Assembly: GCA_035282865.1 (NCBI GenBank)
Contig: DATEVB010000163.1
Coordinates: forward strand, 1 to 15,181
Reading direction: 5' to 3'
DNA from: UBA4744 sp035282865
Lineage (GTDB): Bacteria; Actinomycetota; Acidimicrobiia; Spongiisociales; UBA4744
Length of the DNA: 15,181 nt
Part shown: positions 14,359 to 15,181 of the stretch, in pieces
Position numbering within the stretch: position 1 is the stretch's first letter
Layout of the letters: each line of letters opens with the position of its first letter
Notes under the pieces: generated by a model
Seen by the model: the letters and a program-made list of their open reading frames with translations, nothing else
What the model was told of the DNA's origin: nothing
Databases searched by the model: none
Position numbers and translations under genes: made by a program

Positions 14359-14506
14359 GCCTTGCCGTAGTGCTGAGGCGCAAGTAGCGGGGCTGCGATG
14401 CGGGTGTGATCACCACCCCAGATTACGGCACGCCAAACCTACGCTGAGCTATCCAGGCGAAAGACGTCACTTGCAGAAGCTCCGGCTCTCTCTCGGCTCA
14501 CGCCAT

Positions 14507-14604
14507 CCCCGCAAGCGACGACCGGCCAAGGGCCATGACCGTAGGTCGCGGGGTGTCCAATCCACCAATCAGCGCCTTGATCGGGCTTTGGGCGTCCGGA
14601 CACC
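14507..14604. repeat. Cluster of nested inverted repeats
   Basis: CCCC-gcaa-GCGAC (14507-14519) pairs with GTCGC-GGGG (14545-14553), with GGCC/GGCC (14524-14527 and 14531-14534) inside. Overlapping its end, GGTGTCC (14552-14558) is inverted as GGACACC (14598-14604). The density suggests a structured RNA or the remains of a mobile element end, but GC-rich DNA produces such pairings by chance. Confidence 0.35.
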
Positions 14605-14634
14605 TCTTGCCTCCTAACCCCTTCGGCGGTTGAC

Positions 14635-14707
14635 GGGGGTTGGGTAACGGGTGGGGTTGAAAGTTCCGGATATCCGGGACGGGTGTGGACGGGCAACGGG
14701 GACCGGG
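14635..14707 (+). repeat. Tandem G-quadruplex motifs
   Basis: Two complete G3+ N1-7 motifs lie on the plus strand. The first is G5-TT-G3-TAAC-G3-T-G4 (14635-14656). The second runs G3-AC-G3-(7 bases)-G3-CAAC-G4 (14676-14701), with one further G3 ending at 14707. They lie about 100 bases beyond the stop of the Ymh-like gene. Confidence 0.55.
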
Positions 14708-14806
14708 TCACACAGAATCCGTCATACCCAGGACGTATCGAATTTCAAGAGAGAGGCGAGGACCCGATGAGCTCCTCGACGCACATTGCCTGTTGGTTGT
14801 GGCAAC

Positions 14807-15181
14807 CTACGGGAGCTTTGAATGGGCGTCGCACCTGTCCAAACATCGGTGCAACCAGCTCGCAAACCCGAGCAGTTCGAGTACTGCCGCTTCATCCTGG
14901 TCCGGCTCCCACTCGTCGTCGTGCGAGCGTGGGTTGCGGATTCCCTGCATGGCCCCTTGCATCAGGAACCTCAGCCCCTCGTGCTCATCCTTCTCCGCTG
15001 TCGTGGCTAGGTCGGTCATCTGGAGCAGCTGGCCTGGGGGATCACGGAATGCTTGGCCCATCATTCCCTTGCCGTCGTTGGAGGAGCGGGTCAGCTTCTT
15101 CACCCGGTTGTTGACGCTCTGAAACGCCTTCCTCACAGCTTCCATCCGAAGGCCACTCGTGAACGCCTTGCGACTGCTGCG
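14807..15181 (-). CDS. TIGR02391/Ymh-like protein with HEPN-type motif (5' end outside window)
   Basis: The minus-strand frame is open from the right edge to TAG at 14807-14809, giving 124 residues of what is probably the C-terminal domain; the N-terminus is beyond the window. The pattern A-V-R-K-A-F-x-S-V-x-N-R-V-K-K-L-T, then D-G-x-x-M-M-x-x-A-F, then LMQGAMQGIRNPRSH and a final helix LELLGFASWLHRCLDRC matches my recollection of the TIGR02391 (Hypoth_Ymh) family. The segment R-NPRS-H (14921-14938) is an R-x4-H motif, the signature of HEPN RNases found in toxins and defence systems. ATG 15145 is in frame but lies inside the conserved domain, so it is unlikely to be the true start. The assignment is by recollection of the family pattern, not by a search. 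Confidence 0.7.
   Translation of the reverse strand, partial: RSSRKAFTSGLRMEAVRKAFQSVNNRVKKLTRSSNDGKGMMGQAFRDPPGQLLQMTDLATTAEKDEHEGLRFLMQGAMQGIRNPRSHDDEWEPDQDEAAVLELLGFASWLHRCLDRCDAHSKLP

Larger units (their letters stand above)
14003..14806. other. Gene-poor region between trpS and the Ymh-like gene
   Basis: About 800 bases carry no protein gene I can support: the long open frames on both strands lack ribosome-binding sites and family resemblance. The trpS-proximal part (to about 14220) looks like a regulatory leader. The rest contains several hairpins and G-runs. I looked for tRNA T-arms, tmRNA, RNase P RNA, SRP RNA and common riboswitch cores and found none. Confidence 0.6.

Noticed and set aside
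14443..14454. tRNA-like D-arm string GGATAGCTCAGC on the minus strand
   Set aside because: No G-TTCRA T-arm, acceptor stem or anticodon arm can be placed at proper distances.
14685..15122. Plus-strand open frame of 145 codons
   Set aside because: It lies antisense to the Ymh-like gene, is Ser/Arg-rich without a family, and has no ribosome-binding site.
1..15181. CRISPR arrays, insertion sequences, rRNA operons
   Set aside because: No regularly spaced repeats, transposase motifs or rRNA segments were seen on either strand.

Overview
The window reads as chromosomal DNA of a GC-rich, high-GC3 bacterium, most likely an actinobacterium, possibly an uncultured Acidimicrobiia-like lineage. The reasons are a CBS-less GuaB3 beside guaA, a UvrD/PcrA helicase with a C-terminal Tudor-like domain, and frequent GTG starts (cheA-like gene, response regulator, guaA, trpS, CPBP protease). 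The taxonomic placement is inference; no rRNA gene is present.

Layout, left to right. Nearly all genes are on the minus strand, so they read right to left. Positions 1-2328 hold two MFS transporters in tandem, the first cut by the left edge. Positions 2590-4833 encode PcrA/UvrD. Positions 4897-9081 carry a signalling block: a CheA-like hybrid kinase (Hpt, HATPase, CheW, REC), a response regulator with a GAF-like output domain that overlaps it by 4 bases, and a membrane-anchored sensor kinase. No chemoreceptor, CheR or CheB is visible. Positions 9162-11897 hold guaB3-guaA, the purine (GMP) operon. One plus-strand gene, a CPBP-family membrane protease (12123-12884), diverges from guaB3 and converges on trpS (12950-13951). 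Positions 13952-14806 have no convincing protein gene. The right edge (14807-15181) holds the C-terminal part of a TIGR02391/Ymh-like protein with an HEPN-type R-x4-H motif.

The most interesting signal is in front of trpS. A strong intrinsic terminator on the trpS strand (13968-13999) ends 16 bases before the GTG start, leaving no room for a promoter downstream of it. An upstream segment (14030-14040) can pair with the 5' arm of that terminator, giving a mutually exclusive antiterminator. Further upstream is a short ORF with a perfect ribosome-binding site and a Trp codon near its end. This has the architecture of transcription attenuation of tryptophanyl-tRNA synthetase. It does not look like a T-box.

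Second in interest are the receptor-less CheA/response regulator/kinase cluster and the gene-poor, structured and G-quadruplex-prone stretch next to the HEPN-like gene. That stretch may mark the edge of an accessory or defence region.
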